Positions 20,125 through 28,061 of a stretch of 64,000 nucleotides of DNA are shown here, piece after piece. The translations under genes were made by a program, and so were the position numbers. Origin of the DNA: an uncultured Methylophaga sp. (lineage in GTDB: Bacteria; Pseudomonadota; Gammaproteobacteria; Nitrosococcales; Methylophagaceae); contig NZ_CAMYKO010000005.1 of NCBI RefSeq assembly GCF_947259025.1, positions 682,001 to 746,000 of the forward strand, read 5' to 3'. Position 1 is the stretch's first letter. Every line of letters starts with the position of its first letter. The notes beneath the pieces were generated by a model. The model was not told where the DNA came from and searched no databases. It saw nothing but the letters and a program-made list of their open reading frames with translations.

Positions 20125-20913
20125 ATGGGCTTTATGCAAGGCAAACGTGTGTTAATTGTGGGCGTTGCCAGCCCCCGTTCCATCGCCTCAGGCATTGCTC
20201 ATGCCATGGCCAGAGAGGGTGCCGAACTGGCTTTTACCTACCAGAACGACAAACTCAAATCCCGGGTTGAGAAAATTGCCAGCGAATGCGGCGCCGATCC
20301 TGCCCTGGTCTTTCCCTGCGATGTCAGCAGTGATGAGCAGATTAATGCGGTGTTCAGCGAGCTTAATAAACACTGGGATGGACTCGACAGCATCGTTCAC
20401 TCGGTAGCCTTTGCACCGCGAGAACAACTGCAGGGCAGTTTTGTTGACAGTGTGACCCGTGAAGGCTTTGCCCAGTCACACGATATCAGCGCCTACAGCT
20501 TTGCTGCGCTGGCCAAGGCGGGCAAAGTGATGATGGCCGGTCGTAACGGATCTTTGCTGACTTTGAGCTATCTTGGTGCCGAGCGAGCTATTGATAACTA
20601 TAACGTGATGGGCGTCGCCAAGGCTTCACTGGAAGCGACTGTTCGCTACATGGCTTACTCACTGGGTGAAGAAGGCATTCGCGTTAATGCGGTCTCTGCA
20701 GGACCTATCAAAACACTGGCGGCCGCCGGTATCGGCGACTTTGGCAAGATGCTGGCCTATGGTGAGCGCAACTCGCCTTTACGCCGCAACGTGACTATTG
20801 AAGAAGTCGGCAATGTCGGCGCTTTCCTTTGCTCCGACCTGGCATCGGGCGTGACCGGCGAGATCACCTATGTCGACGCTGGTTACAACATCGTCGGTAT
20901 TGGCGACAAGTAA
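20125..20913 (+). CDS. fabI: Enoyl-ACP reductase (NADH) FabI
   Basis: Catalyses the last step of each fatty-acid elongation round and is the target of triclosan. The 262-residue short-chain dehydrogenase-like protein has the FabI nucleotide loop [11 protein letters not shown] at residues 13-23 and the spaced catalytic residues Tyr149, Tyr159 and Lys166. [20 protein letters not shown] contributes to the substrate-binding loop. Ribosome site TAGGAGAG precedes the ATG. It is transcribed alone and ends in a clear terminator. Confidence 0.97.
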   Translation: MGFMQGKRVLIVGVASPRSIASGIAHAMAREGAELAFTYQNDKLKSRVEKIASECGADPALVFPCDVSSDEQINAVFSELNKHWDGLDSIVHSVAFAPREQLQGSFVDSVTREGFAQSHDISAYSFAALAKAGKVMMAGRNGSLLTLSYLGAERAIDNYNVMGVAKASLEATVRYMAYSLGEEGIRVNAVSAGPIKTLAAAGIGDFGKMLAYGERNSPLRRNVTIEEVGNVGAFLCSDLASGVTGEITYVDAGYNIVGIGDK

Positions 20914-20941
20914 ACCAGCCTATATCTGCTACCATCCACTT

Positions 20942-20969
20942 ACAGGGCATTTTTTAATGCCCTGTTTTG
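20942..20969 (+). terminator. Intrinsic terminator of fabI
   Basis: Arms ACAGGGCATT and AATGCCCTGT are perfectly complementary over 10 bases with a TTTT loop, followed by a short T-rich tail (TTTGT). It stands 28 bases after the fabI stop. Confidence 0.85.
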
Positions 20970-21025
20970 TATCCGGGGCATGCTGAGAAAACAGGCTGCC
21001 GCCTCCCGTACCAAGGAAGACAATC

Positions 21026-22228
21026 ATGTCACATTCACATGCCATGGCCCTGCTGGGCTTTATCATCGCCGGGGCTGTCGCAGGGGTTTTCTATGGCTGG
21101 TATGCCGGCGAGGCAGCTACCGGCATCGGCTGGCTGGGGACACTGTTTCTTAATGCGCTGAAAATGACCATCATTCCGCTGATCATTGCCTCGATCATCA
21201 GTGGTATCGGTTCGATCGGTGATATTCGGCAGATGGGCAGACTCGGCGGTACCACAGTGGCCTATTATTTTGCGACTACCGGTATCGCTGTTTTCATTGG
21301 CCTTTTGGTGGTGAATTGGATCCAGCCCGGTGCCGGTATTGCCCTGACCCAGACTGAGGTGCCGGAACGTATTCTGGCCAAGCAGGATACCGGTATCAGC
21401 GATATCTTTTTATCCCTGATTTCTCCTAATCTGATTGATGCCGCTGCTGAAACCCAGCTACTGCCGCTGATTGTGTTTGCTATTTTGTTTGCAATGGCGT
21501 TAACCACTGCCGGTGACAAAGCCAAACCGGTATTTGCAGTGTTTGACGGCATCAATGAAGCAATGATGAAACTGGTGATCTGGATCATGCACCTGGCACC
21601 TGTCGGTATCTTCGCCCTGATAGCCGCGAGGTTGGGCAGTGTCGGTGGCGGCGAACAGTTTATGGCAGAAATTAAAGCCGTAGGCCTGCATGTGGTGACC
21701 GTATTAACGGGTCTGTTGATCCACGGCGTAGTACTGGTGTTGATCATGCTGTTTGTCGCTCGCCGTGGCTTTGATTATCTGCTGGGCATGGCACGGGCGC
21801 TGGTCACCGCTTTCGGTACCGCCAGTTCTTCTGCCACCCTGCCACTGACCATGGAATGTGCCCGTGAAAACAAAGTCGATCCCAAAGCAGTGAAATTTGT
21901 CTTGCCCCTGGGCGCCACCATCAATATGGACGGCACGGCGCTGTATGAAGCCGCGGCCGTGATGTTTATTGCCCAAGCTTACGGTATCGAATTGAGCCTG
22001 ATGCAGCAGGCACTGGTCTTCATCACTGCCACCCTGGCAGCGATCGGCGCCGCCGGCATTCCCGAAGCCGGTCTGGTCACTATGGTCATAGTACTGACTG
22101 CAGTGGGCCTGCCACTGGAAGGGATTGCCTTACTGTTAGCGGTGGACTGGTTCCTAGATCGTTTTCGCACCACCATCAATGTCTGGGGTGACAGTGTCGG
22201 TGCGGCAGTGATTGACAGGCTGACATAA
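21026..22228 (+). CDS. Na+/H+-dicarboxylate (glutamate-type) symporter, SDF family
   Basis: Secondary transporter of C4-dicarboxylates or acidic amino acids, inner membrane. The 400-residue protein has eight predicted helices and both family hallmarks: the serine-rich re-entrant loop (GTASSSATLPLTMECA) and the unwound helix motif GATINMDGTALYEAAA. These are typical of GltP/DctA relatives; which acid is carried cannot be told. AAGGAAG lies 7 bases before the ATG. It stands alone between two terminators, converging with ppiD. Confidence 0.88.
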   Translation: MSHSHAMALLGFIIAGAVAGVFYGWYAGEAATGIGWLGTLFLNALKMTIIPLIIASIISGIGSIGDIRQMGRLGGTTVAYYFATTGIAVFIGLLVVNWIQPGAGIALTQTEVPERILAKQDTGISDIFLSLISPNLIDAAAETQLLPLIVFAILFAMALTTAGDKAKPVFAVFDGINEAMMKLVIWIMHLAPVGIFALIAARLGSVGGGEQFMAEIKAVGLHVVTVLTGLLIHGVVLVLIMLFVARRGFDYLLGMARALVTAFGTASSSATLPLTMECARENKVDPKAVKFVLPLGATINMDGTALYEAAAVMFIAQAYGIELSLMQQALVFITATLAAIGAAGIPEAGLVTMVIVLTAVGLPLEGIALLLAVDWFLDRFRTTINVWGDSVGAAVIDRLT

Positions 22229-22254
22229 AAAAAGCGCCCGCAGGCGCTTTTTTA
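22227..22254. terminator. Bidirectional terminator between the symporter gene and ppiD
   Basis: A run of seven A, the hairpin GCGCC-CGCA-GGCGC, then six T. The T-run serves the symporter transcript and the A-run (T on the other strand) serves ppiD, whose stop codon is about 20 bases away. Confidence 0.88.
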
Positions 22255-22273
22255 TTGCTGAGAGCGTTACCAA

Positions 22274-24157
22274 TTAACGCAGGCTTTTATCGATAATATC
22301 GATATTCGCCTCAGCCCGCAGACTGGCAATAAAGGCCTGTAGCTGAGCACGGGCCTGCATTTGCGCCAGCGACTGTCTGGCAGTCTCACGGTCTTCTTCT
22401 GAAACTGACGCGGGGTCACCGTTTTCAACGGCGCTAAGTTTGATCAGCACGTAGTTACCATTGTCTGCACTAAAGCCGGCATACTCAGCAGCATTACCCG
22501 GCTGAGCCATCGCAAAGGCGCGGCGCAGGATTTGAGCACTGACCTCTTCACTGTCACGGCCGTAAGAAGCCGCTGCCTGCCAGTTGTCCAGCTGTGCTTC
22601 GGCGTCAGCGCCGGATTTGATTTCGGCCAGAATCGCTTCACCTTTTTCACGGGCGAATTCACGTGCTCTTTCAAACAGCAACTGTTGTTGAATCGCCGGC
22701 TGAACGGATTCGAAAGGCAGCACGGTTTCCGGAATGTGCTTGTTCTTATGAATAACGACCAGACGGGTGTCGGACAACTCTATCACTGCGCTGTTGAGAT
22801 CATTATTGAGCACATCCTCACCAAAAGCAGCTGACAGCACTTTGGCTTCACTGCTGATACCCGCTTCAGTACCGCCCCGGGTAAACAGTTCGGTGGTTTT
22901 AATATCGAGTTCCAGCGCTTCAGCCGCGACATCGAGACTGTCAGGATTTTCAAAGCTCAGGTTAGCCAGTTGCTCGGCCTGGTCGAAAAAGCGACTCTCC
23001 GCTTCCTGACGGCGATAGCGTTTTTTGACTTCATCCTCAACTTCAGCAAAATCCTTCACTTCAGGCTGCTTAATGCCAGTGAGCTTAATCAAGTGATAAC
23101 CAAACTCGGTCTCAACCGGTTCACTGACTTCGCCGGTTTCAGTCAGCGCGAATACGGCTTCTTCAAAGGCCGGATCCATGACATCACGACCGAAATAGCC
23201 CAAATCACCGCCCTGAGAGGCTGAGCCCACATCTTCAGAGCTGCTGCGAGCGAGTTCTTCAAATGCTTCGCCCTGGTCGATACGTTCAGCAATGGCCTGG
23301 ATTTTCTCCAATGCCGCCTCATCATTGCCCTCAATCAGGATATGGCTGGCACGGCGTTGTTCATTACCCACAAACTGCGATTCATTATCAGCGTAAAACT
23401 GCTTGAGTTCGTCTTCAGTCACGGCAATGTTGTCAGCCACTGTCTCCATGTCCAGCTCAATATAATTAAGCCTGATTTGTTCTGGTGCGGTATAGCTGCT
23501 TTTATTAGCTTCGTAATAGTCGCGCATCGCCTGATCTTCAATCTCAATCTGATCGACGTAGTCCTGCAATGGAATCACGCCATAGGCAATTTCACGCTGC
23601 TGATTTTCCAGCGCCAGCTTGCGATCGACCTGTTCCTCAGTGACAAAGGCACTACGCTCAATATTTGAGGTCAGCTCCCGTGCCAGCAGATCAGTGCGAA
23701 GCTGTGCCTCGTAGCTGGTCGGCGTATAGCCGGCCCGTGCCAGCACCATTGAATAGTATTCAGAATCAAACTGACCATCACGCTGGAAAGCCGGAGTCGA
23801 GCGAACCATTTCAGATACGCTGGCATCATTCACCGTCTGATTCAGTGAGTTATTGGCTTCACGCAGCAGTTGCTGCTCAATCAGGCCATCGAGAATCCGG
23901 CGCTTGGCAGCAGCGCCTTCGAACATCGCCGGATCAAACTGCTCACCCAGAGCGTTACGCATCTGGTCACGGTATTGTTGCAAAGATTGCTGCAACTGGG
24001 TCTGTTTGATTTCCGCGCCATTCACCTCGGCTACCACGACATCGGAAGCTCCGGTCATGTAGGAGTTCACACCCCAAAGCGCAAACGGAATACTAATCAG
24101 ACCGACGATGAACCAGGCAATCCATCCCTGGGCGCGATCTCGTATGAAATGCAACAT
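22274..24157 (-). CDS. ppiD: Periplasmic folding chaperone PpiD (membrane-anchored parvulin-type)
   Basis: Assists newly exported proteins at the Sec translocon. The 627-residue protein has an N-terminal cytoplasmic stub and one membrane anchor (WIAWFIVGLISIPFALWG). A SurA-like N-domain follows, then one parvulin domain (RRASHILIEGNDEA through GDLGYFGRDVMDPAFEEA and EFGYHLIKL) at about residues 265-360, then a second chaperone lobe. Length matches the family. It follows hupB and the tRNA pair on the same strand, but a strong terminator separates them, so it should have its own promoter. Confidence 0.94.
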   Translation of the reverse strand: MLHFIRDRAQGWIAWFIVGLISIPFALWGVNSYMTGASDVVVAEVNGAEIKQTQLQQSLQQYRDQMRNALGEQFDPAMFEGAAAKRRILDGLIEQQLLREANNSLNQTVNDASVSEMVRSTPAFQRDGQFDSEYYSMVLARAGYTPTSYEAQLRTDLLARELTSNIERSAFVTEEQVDRKLALENQQREIAYGVIPLQDYVDQIEIEDQAMRDYYEANKSSYTAPEQIRLNYIELDMETVADNIAVTEDELKQFYADNESQFVGNEQRRASHILIEGNDEAALEKIQAIAERIDQGEAFEELARSSSEDVGSASQGGDLGYFGRDVMDPAFEEAVFALTETGEVSEPVETEFGYHLIKLTGIKQPEVKDFAEVEDEVKKRYRRQEAESRFFDQAEQLANLSFENPDSLDVAAEALELDIKTTELFTRGGTEAGISSEAKVLSAAFGEDVLNNDLNSAVIELSDTRLVVIHKNKHIPETVLPFESVQPAIQQQLLFERAREFAREKGEAILAEIKSGADAEAQLDNWQAAASYGRDSEEVSAQILRRAFAMAQPGNAAEYAGFSADNGNYVLIKLSAVENGDPASVSEEDRETARQSLAQMQARAQLQAFIASLRAEANIDIIDKSLR

Positions 24158-24215
24158 GGAAGAGAACCTTACTTATTTTGTTTGTTGAAAAAAGGGATAG
24201 TCTAAACCATTAGGC

Positions 24216-24247
24216 AAAAAAAAAGGCGCATCAAATGCGCCCTTTTT
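24216..24247. terminator. Intrinsic terminator behind hupB-tRNA-Val-tRNA-Asp
   Basis: Hairpin GGCGCAT-CAA-ATGCGCC flanked by nine A on one side and CTTTTT on the other. On the reverse strand it ends in T9, 7 bases beyond the tRNA-Asp 3' end, and closes that transcript before ppiD. Confidence 0.9.
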
Positions 24248-24253
24248 CCGTCT

Positions 24254-24330
24254 TGGCGGAGCGGACGGGACTCGAACCCGCGACCCCCGGCGTGACAGGC
24301 CGGTATTCTAACCAGCTGAACTACCGCTCC
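24254..24330 (-). tRNA. tRNA-Asp (anticodon GTC)
   Basis: A 77-base cloverleaf on the reverse strand. The acceptor GGAGCGG pairs with CCGCTCC, the anticodon loop CTGTCAC gives GTC, the T arm is GCGGGTTCGAGTCCCGT, and CCA is encoded. It lies 9 bases after tRNA-Val and ends shortly before a terminator. Confidence 0.97.
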
Positions 24331-24339
24331 AAGAATTCC

Positions 24340-24415
24340 TGGTGGGTGCTGAGGGGATCGAACCCCCGACCCTCGCCTTGTAAGGGCGATGCTCTCCCAG
24401 CTGAGCTAAGCACCC
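24340..24415 (-). tRNA. tRNA-Val (anticodon TAC)
   Basis: A 76-base cloverleaf on the reverse strand. The acceptor GGGTGCT pairs with AGCACCC, the anticodon loop CTTACAA gives TAC, the T arm is GGGGGTTCGATCCCCTC, and CCA is encoded. It begins only 11 bases after the hupB stop, so it is probably cut out of the hupB mRNA. Confidence 0.97.
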
Positions 24416-24426
24416 CAGAAAAACGA

Positions 24427-24699
24427 CTAGTTTACAGCATCCTTGAGCGCTTTACCAGCTTTGAATGCAGGAATTTTAGCAGCAGCAATTTTGATTTCTT
24501 CGCCGGTACGTGGGTTACGACCAGTGCGTGCAGCACGTTCGCGAACAGAGAAGGTGCCGAAGCCAACCAAAGTGACTTGATCGCCTTTACCCAGAGATTT
24601 GGTAACCGCGGCAGTCATACCATCAACAGCTTGAGCGGCTTTCGCTTTAGAGATATCTGCAGCAGCGGCAACTGCATCGATAAGTTCAGATTTATTCAC
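24427..24699 (-). CDS. hupB: DNA-binding protein HU-beta
   Basis: Abundant nucleoid protein that bends DNA as a dimer. The 90-residue protein is a full-length [20 protein letters not shown] at the start, [20 protein letters not shown] spanning the turn into the DNA-clasping arm, and the end [15 protein letters not shown]. The start codon is GTG with GAGGAA about 8 bases upstream. The tRNA-Val and tRNA-Asp genes follow within 11 bases with no terminator between them. Confidence 0.97.
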   Translation of the reverse strand: MNKSELIDAVAAAADISKAKAAQAVDGMTAAVTKSLGKGDQVTLVGFGTFSVRERAARTGRNPRTGEEIKIAAAKIPAFKAGKALKDAVN

Positions 24700-24788
24700 A
24701 GCTTAATTCCTCATATCGTTATTAATCGTTATGTCGTCCAAAAGTCGGTAGGCCCATCGTCTGGCTCAGCGCTACCGGACTGTTGAGT

Positions 24789-24817
24789 ATCTAACTACAG
24801 CAAAATCAGCGTGTCAA
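24789..24817 (-). promoter_or_regulatory. Candidate promoter of hupB and the two tRNAs
   Basis: On the reverse strand a perfect TTGACA is followed after 17 bases by TTAGAT (or after 18 by TAGATA). It lies about 90 bases ahead of the hupB GTG in an otherwise non-coding 210-base gap. The -10 box is imperfect. Confidence 0.45.
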
Positions 24818-24910
24818 GAAGGGTAATGGGTGTTTGGGACAAGATTTTTTCAGACTTGACGACTGTTAAAGCTCACACGGTTGACAATCAGCCTGCAGCC
24901 ATGAATATTG

Positions 24911-25717
24911 TCAGGTTCGCTGCTGTTGCAAAAAGCCCTGTGTTAATTGCACATACTGTTCAACAGACACAGTTTCAGGGCGCTGTGACGGGTCGATACC
25001 AGCCTGCTCGAAAGTTTCCGAAGTTACCAGTTTTTTCAAGGTGTTAGCGATCGTTTTACGACGTTGACTGAAAGCCTGAGTGACGATCCGGTTGAGTGCT
25101 GCCAGTTCAACCTCTCCCCCCCGGTTTTGTGACAAAGGCTGCAAGTAGATAATCGCAGATTCCACTTTGGGCGGCGGATCAAATGCTTCGGGGGGTACGA
25201 CGAATAATTGCGTTGCAGCGCACTGGTGCTGAATCATAATGCTGAGGCGACCATACTGCTTGTTGCCTGGCGCAGCGCAGATGCGCTCCACCACCTCCCG
25301 CTGCAGCATAAAGCACATATCATCAATAATGTCGCCCTGCGCCAAAAGATGAAATAACAAAGGCGTGGTAATGTTATAGGGCAGGTTGCCAATGACCCGC
25401 AGTTTTTCATTGCTGCGCTGCAGGCTGTGATAATCAAACCGCAAAGCGTCGGCCTGATGAATCTCCAGCACCTGTTCATGAGCGCTGAGTTTTTGGCTCA
25501 GTAGCGGCACCAGATCACGATCCAGTTCAATCACATCCAGTCGATCACAATGTGCCAGCAGCGGCTGGGTTAGTGCCCCGCGGCCCGGACCGATCTCAAC
25601 CAGGTGTTGCCCCGGCTCGGGGCTGATTGCCTCGATAATCGCCTCAATAATGGCTTCATCATGCAAAAAGTTCTGACCGAAGCGTTTACGTGCTCTTGGA
25701 TATTGCTGTGTGGCCAT
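24911..25717 (-). CDS. rsmA: 16S rRNA (adenine1518/1519-N6)-dimethyltransferase
   Basis: Dimethylates two adjacent adenines near the 3' end of 16S rRNA during 30S maturation (KsgA). The 268-residue protein starts KRFGQNFLHD and has the SAM loop VEIGPGRGALTQPLL and the catalytic NLPYNITTPLL. PPKVESAIIYL and FSQRRKTIANTL are also typical. Its ATG shares one base with the pdxA stop (TAATG), the coupling known from the surA-pdxA-ksgA operon. The apaG/apaH genes that often follow are absent; hupB comes next. Confidence 0.97.
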   Translation of the reverse strand: MATQQYPRARKRFGQNFLHDEAIIEAIIEAISPEPGQHLVEIGPGRGALTQPLLAHCDRLDVIELDRDLVPLLSQKLSAHEQVLEIHQADALRFDYHSLQRSNEKLRVIGNLPYNITTPLLFHLLAQGDIIDDMCFMLQREVVERICAAPGNKQYGRLSIMIQHQCAATQLFVVPPEAFDPPPKVESAIIYLQPLSQNRGGEVELAALNRIVTQAFSQRRKTIANTLKKLVTSETFEQAGIDPSQRPETVSVEQYVQLTQGFLQQQRT

Positions 25718-26709
25718 TATTTATCCCTGCTGTCTGCCATATCGACAGCCATATCAACCGCCGCCTGCAGACTCCCGGCAGAAGCGCGGCCGCTACCCGC
25801 CATATCTAAAGCTGTGCCGTGGTCAACCGAGGTACGGATAAACGGCAAGCCGAGCGTCACGTTGACGGCTTTACCAAAGCCGTGGTGCTTCAGCACTGGC
25901 AGGCCTTGATCATGGAACATAGCGAGCACCACATCGTAATCTTTCAGTTTGTCCTGATTGAATATCGTGTCGGCCGGCCAGGGTCCGGTGACAGCCAACC
26001 CTTGCGACTTGCAAGCCTCAATCACTGGTTCAATGACCTCAATTTCTTCACGTCCCAGATGCCCGCCCTCACCAGCGTGCGGATTAAGCCCACAAACCGC
26101 TATACGAGGGGAAGGGATGCCAAACTGCCGCTGCAGGCTGTTATCGATGATGTGAATGATCTGGTCAAGACTGGACCGGGTAATAGCGGCGCTGACAGCT
26201 TGCAAAGGCAGGTGTGTGGTGGCGAGCGCGACCCGCAGATCATGCGTCGCCAGCATCATCACTACATGTGCCACACCGGCGCCATCCGCAAAAAATTCGG
26301 TGTGGCCACTGAAACTGACCCCGGCATCGTTGATCACGCCTTTATGCACCGGCGCGGTGACAATGGCATCAAATGTGTTTTGCAAACTGCCATCCAACGC
26401 GACTTGCAGGGTCTGCAACACATAACGGCTGTTGACGGGATTGAGCTCACCCGCGGCCACATCATCGTTCAAAGCGACCGGCAGATAATACAGGCTGCCA
26501 GGCTCGCTGATCACGGCTGCTGAGTTTAAATCCACTTCAATAAGCTGCAGCGGTAAATCCAGCATTGCCGCACGTTGGCGTAAAAGCTCAGGATCAGCAA
26601 TGGCTATCAGTTGCGCGTGCTGTTGTTGCTGGGCTAGTTGAACACACAGATCGGGGCCGATACCGGCCGGTTCACCGGCGGTCAGGGCAATACGACGGAC
26701 CGGGCTCAA
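25717..26709 (-). CDS. pdxA: 4-hydroxythreonine-4-phosphate dehydrogenase
   Basis: NAD-dependent step in deoxyxylulose-5-phosphate-dependent vitamin B6 synthesis. The 330-residue protein begins with ALTAGEPAGIGPDLC and shows GVSFSGHTEFFAD and metal-ligand histidines (GLNPHAGEGGHLG, AMFHDQGLPVLK). PFIRTSVDHGTALDMAG is near the end. The start codon is TTG and overlaps the surA stop as TTGA, so initiation is probably coupled to surA termination; length against known PdxA supports this start. Confidence 0.95.
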   Translation of the reverse strand: MSPVRRIALTAGEPAGIGPDLCVQLAQQQQHAQLIAIADPELLRQRAAMLDLPLQLIEVDLNSAAVISEPGSLYYLPVALNDDVAAGELNPVNSRYVLQTLQVALDGSLQNTFDAIVTAPVHKGVINDAGVSFSGHTEFFADGAGVAHVVMMLATHDLRVALATTHLPLQAVSAAITRSSLDQIIHIIDNSLQRQFGIPSPRIAVCGLNPHAGEGGHLGREEIEVIEPVIEACKSQGLAVTGPWPADTIFNQDKLKDYDVVLAMFHDQGLPVLKHHGFGKAVNVTLGLPFIRTSVDHGTALDMAGSGRASAGSLQAAVDMAVDMADSRDK

Positions 26710-27971
26710 ATTTCGCGATACTCCACATAAGCTTCGTCGCGCATTGCCCGCAGCCAGCTTTCCATTTCCTCATCAATTTTACGCTGACGGATTTGTTCAC
26801 GCGCTTTGTTGCGCTTGAATTCTTCCGCCATATTTTCTTCACGGCGGTCGTCGACCATGATCAGATGCCAGCCAAAACGGCTTTTGAAGACTTCGCTGAG
26901 TTCGCCGACGGCCAGTTCATCCATTTTTTCCTGGAACTCGGGCACCATAACACCGGGGCTCACCCAACCCAGGCTGCCGCCTTCAATGGCTGAGCCGGTA
27001 TCTTCCGAGTGCGCACGTGCCAATTCGGCAAAATTCTCACCGTTTTCAATCCGCTGGCGTAATTGATTGAGGCGTTTCTGAGCCTCTTCATCGCTGACTA
27101 CTTCGTTGGGTTTGATCAGGATATGGCTGGCCTTGGTTTGCTTGACCAGGTGACGCTCAGCACTCTTCTTGTCTTTCAGCCTGACCAGGTGAAAACCACT
27201 GCCGCTACGCAGCGGTTCACTGACTTCACCCACTGTCAATCTGGGCACCACATCGGCAAACAGGGACGGCAGTTCACCCTGCTTACGCCAGCCCAGTTCA
27301 CCGCCATCCAGCGCATTCTGACCATCGGAATAACCGGCTGCGACTTCTCCGAACTCACCACCTTCGTTCAGCAAAGACTGAATGGTGTCCAGTTTGTCCT
27401 GCGCTTCCTGCACCTCTTCTGGTGCAGCGGCTTCAGGCATGCTGATTAGGATGTGCTGCAAGTGATATTCAACTTCATTACCGGCCTGCACTGTTTGTGT
27501 CGCCAGGAAATTATCGACTTCCCGATCCGAAACCACGACCCGGTCTTCCACCTGGCTTTTGCGCAGGCGGGTAATGATCATTTCTTCGCGAATGGTTTCG
27601 CGAAAACGACTGAACTCATAACCATCATCTTCCAGCACATCCCGGAACTGGCGTAGGTTCATGTCATTGTTATTAGCAATCTGGCGCAGCGCAGCGTTGA
27701 GCGCATCATCGCCAACCCGCACGCCCACTTCTTCAGCGCGCTGTAATTGCAATCGCTGCACAACCAGGCGTTCAAGCACCTGTTTACGCATCACATCTGA
27801 GGGCGGTATGGCTGACTGGCGCTGACGCAACTGCTGACGAACCGTCTGCTGCATTTCTACCAGTTCACTTTCCAGGATGACCTCGTCGTTGACAACCGCG
27901 ATGATGCGATCCAGCGGTGCAGCCCAAGCGACATTGCAGACCAACAAAAAGGCGGCGAAAAGATACTTCAT
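26706..27971 (-). CDS. surA: Periplasmic peptidyl-prolyl isomerase/chaperone SurA
   Basis: Escorts outer-membrane proteins, including LptD, to the Bam complex. The 421-residue protein has a signal peptide (AAFLLVCNVAWA-AP), the SurA N-domain (LDRIIAVVNDEVILESEL) and two parvulin domains. The first runs about 170-275 (YHLQHILISMP to GFHLVRLKD) and the second about 285-385 (ASHILIKPNEVV to FGWHLIMVD). The ATG at 27971 is preferred; a TTG one codon upstream is closer to the GGAG site. It is downstream of lptD and overlaps pdxA. Confidence 0.95.
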   Translation of the reverse strand: MKYLFAAFLLVCNVAWAAPLDRIIAVVNDEVILESELVEMQQTVRQQLRQRQSAIPPSDVMRKQVLERLVVQRLQLQRAEEVGVRVGDDALNAALRQIANNNDMNLRQFRDVLEDDGYEFSRFRETIREEMIITRLRKSQVEDRVVVSDREVDNFLATQTVQAGNEVEYHLQHILISMPEAAAPEEVQEAQDKLDTIQSLLNEGGEFGEVAAGYSDGQNALDGGELGWRKQGELPSLFADVVPRLTVGEVSEPLRSGSGFHLVRLKDKKSAERHLVKQTKASHILIKPNEVVSDEEAQKRLNQLRQRIENGENFAELARAHSEDTGSAIEGGSLGWVSPGVMVPEFQEKMDELAVGELSEVFKSRFGWHLIMVDDRREENMAEEFKRNKAREQIRQRKIDEEMESWLRAMRDEAYVEYREI

Positions 27972-28061
27972 CAAAACAATTACTCCAAAATTCGAGCTGG
28001 CATTATAAAGGATTACAAAGCTTGCTGTTTATAGTCGCAGACAGTGCCGGCGTTGCTGAGT

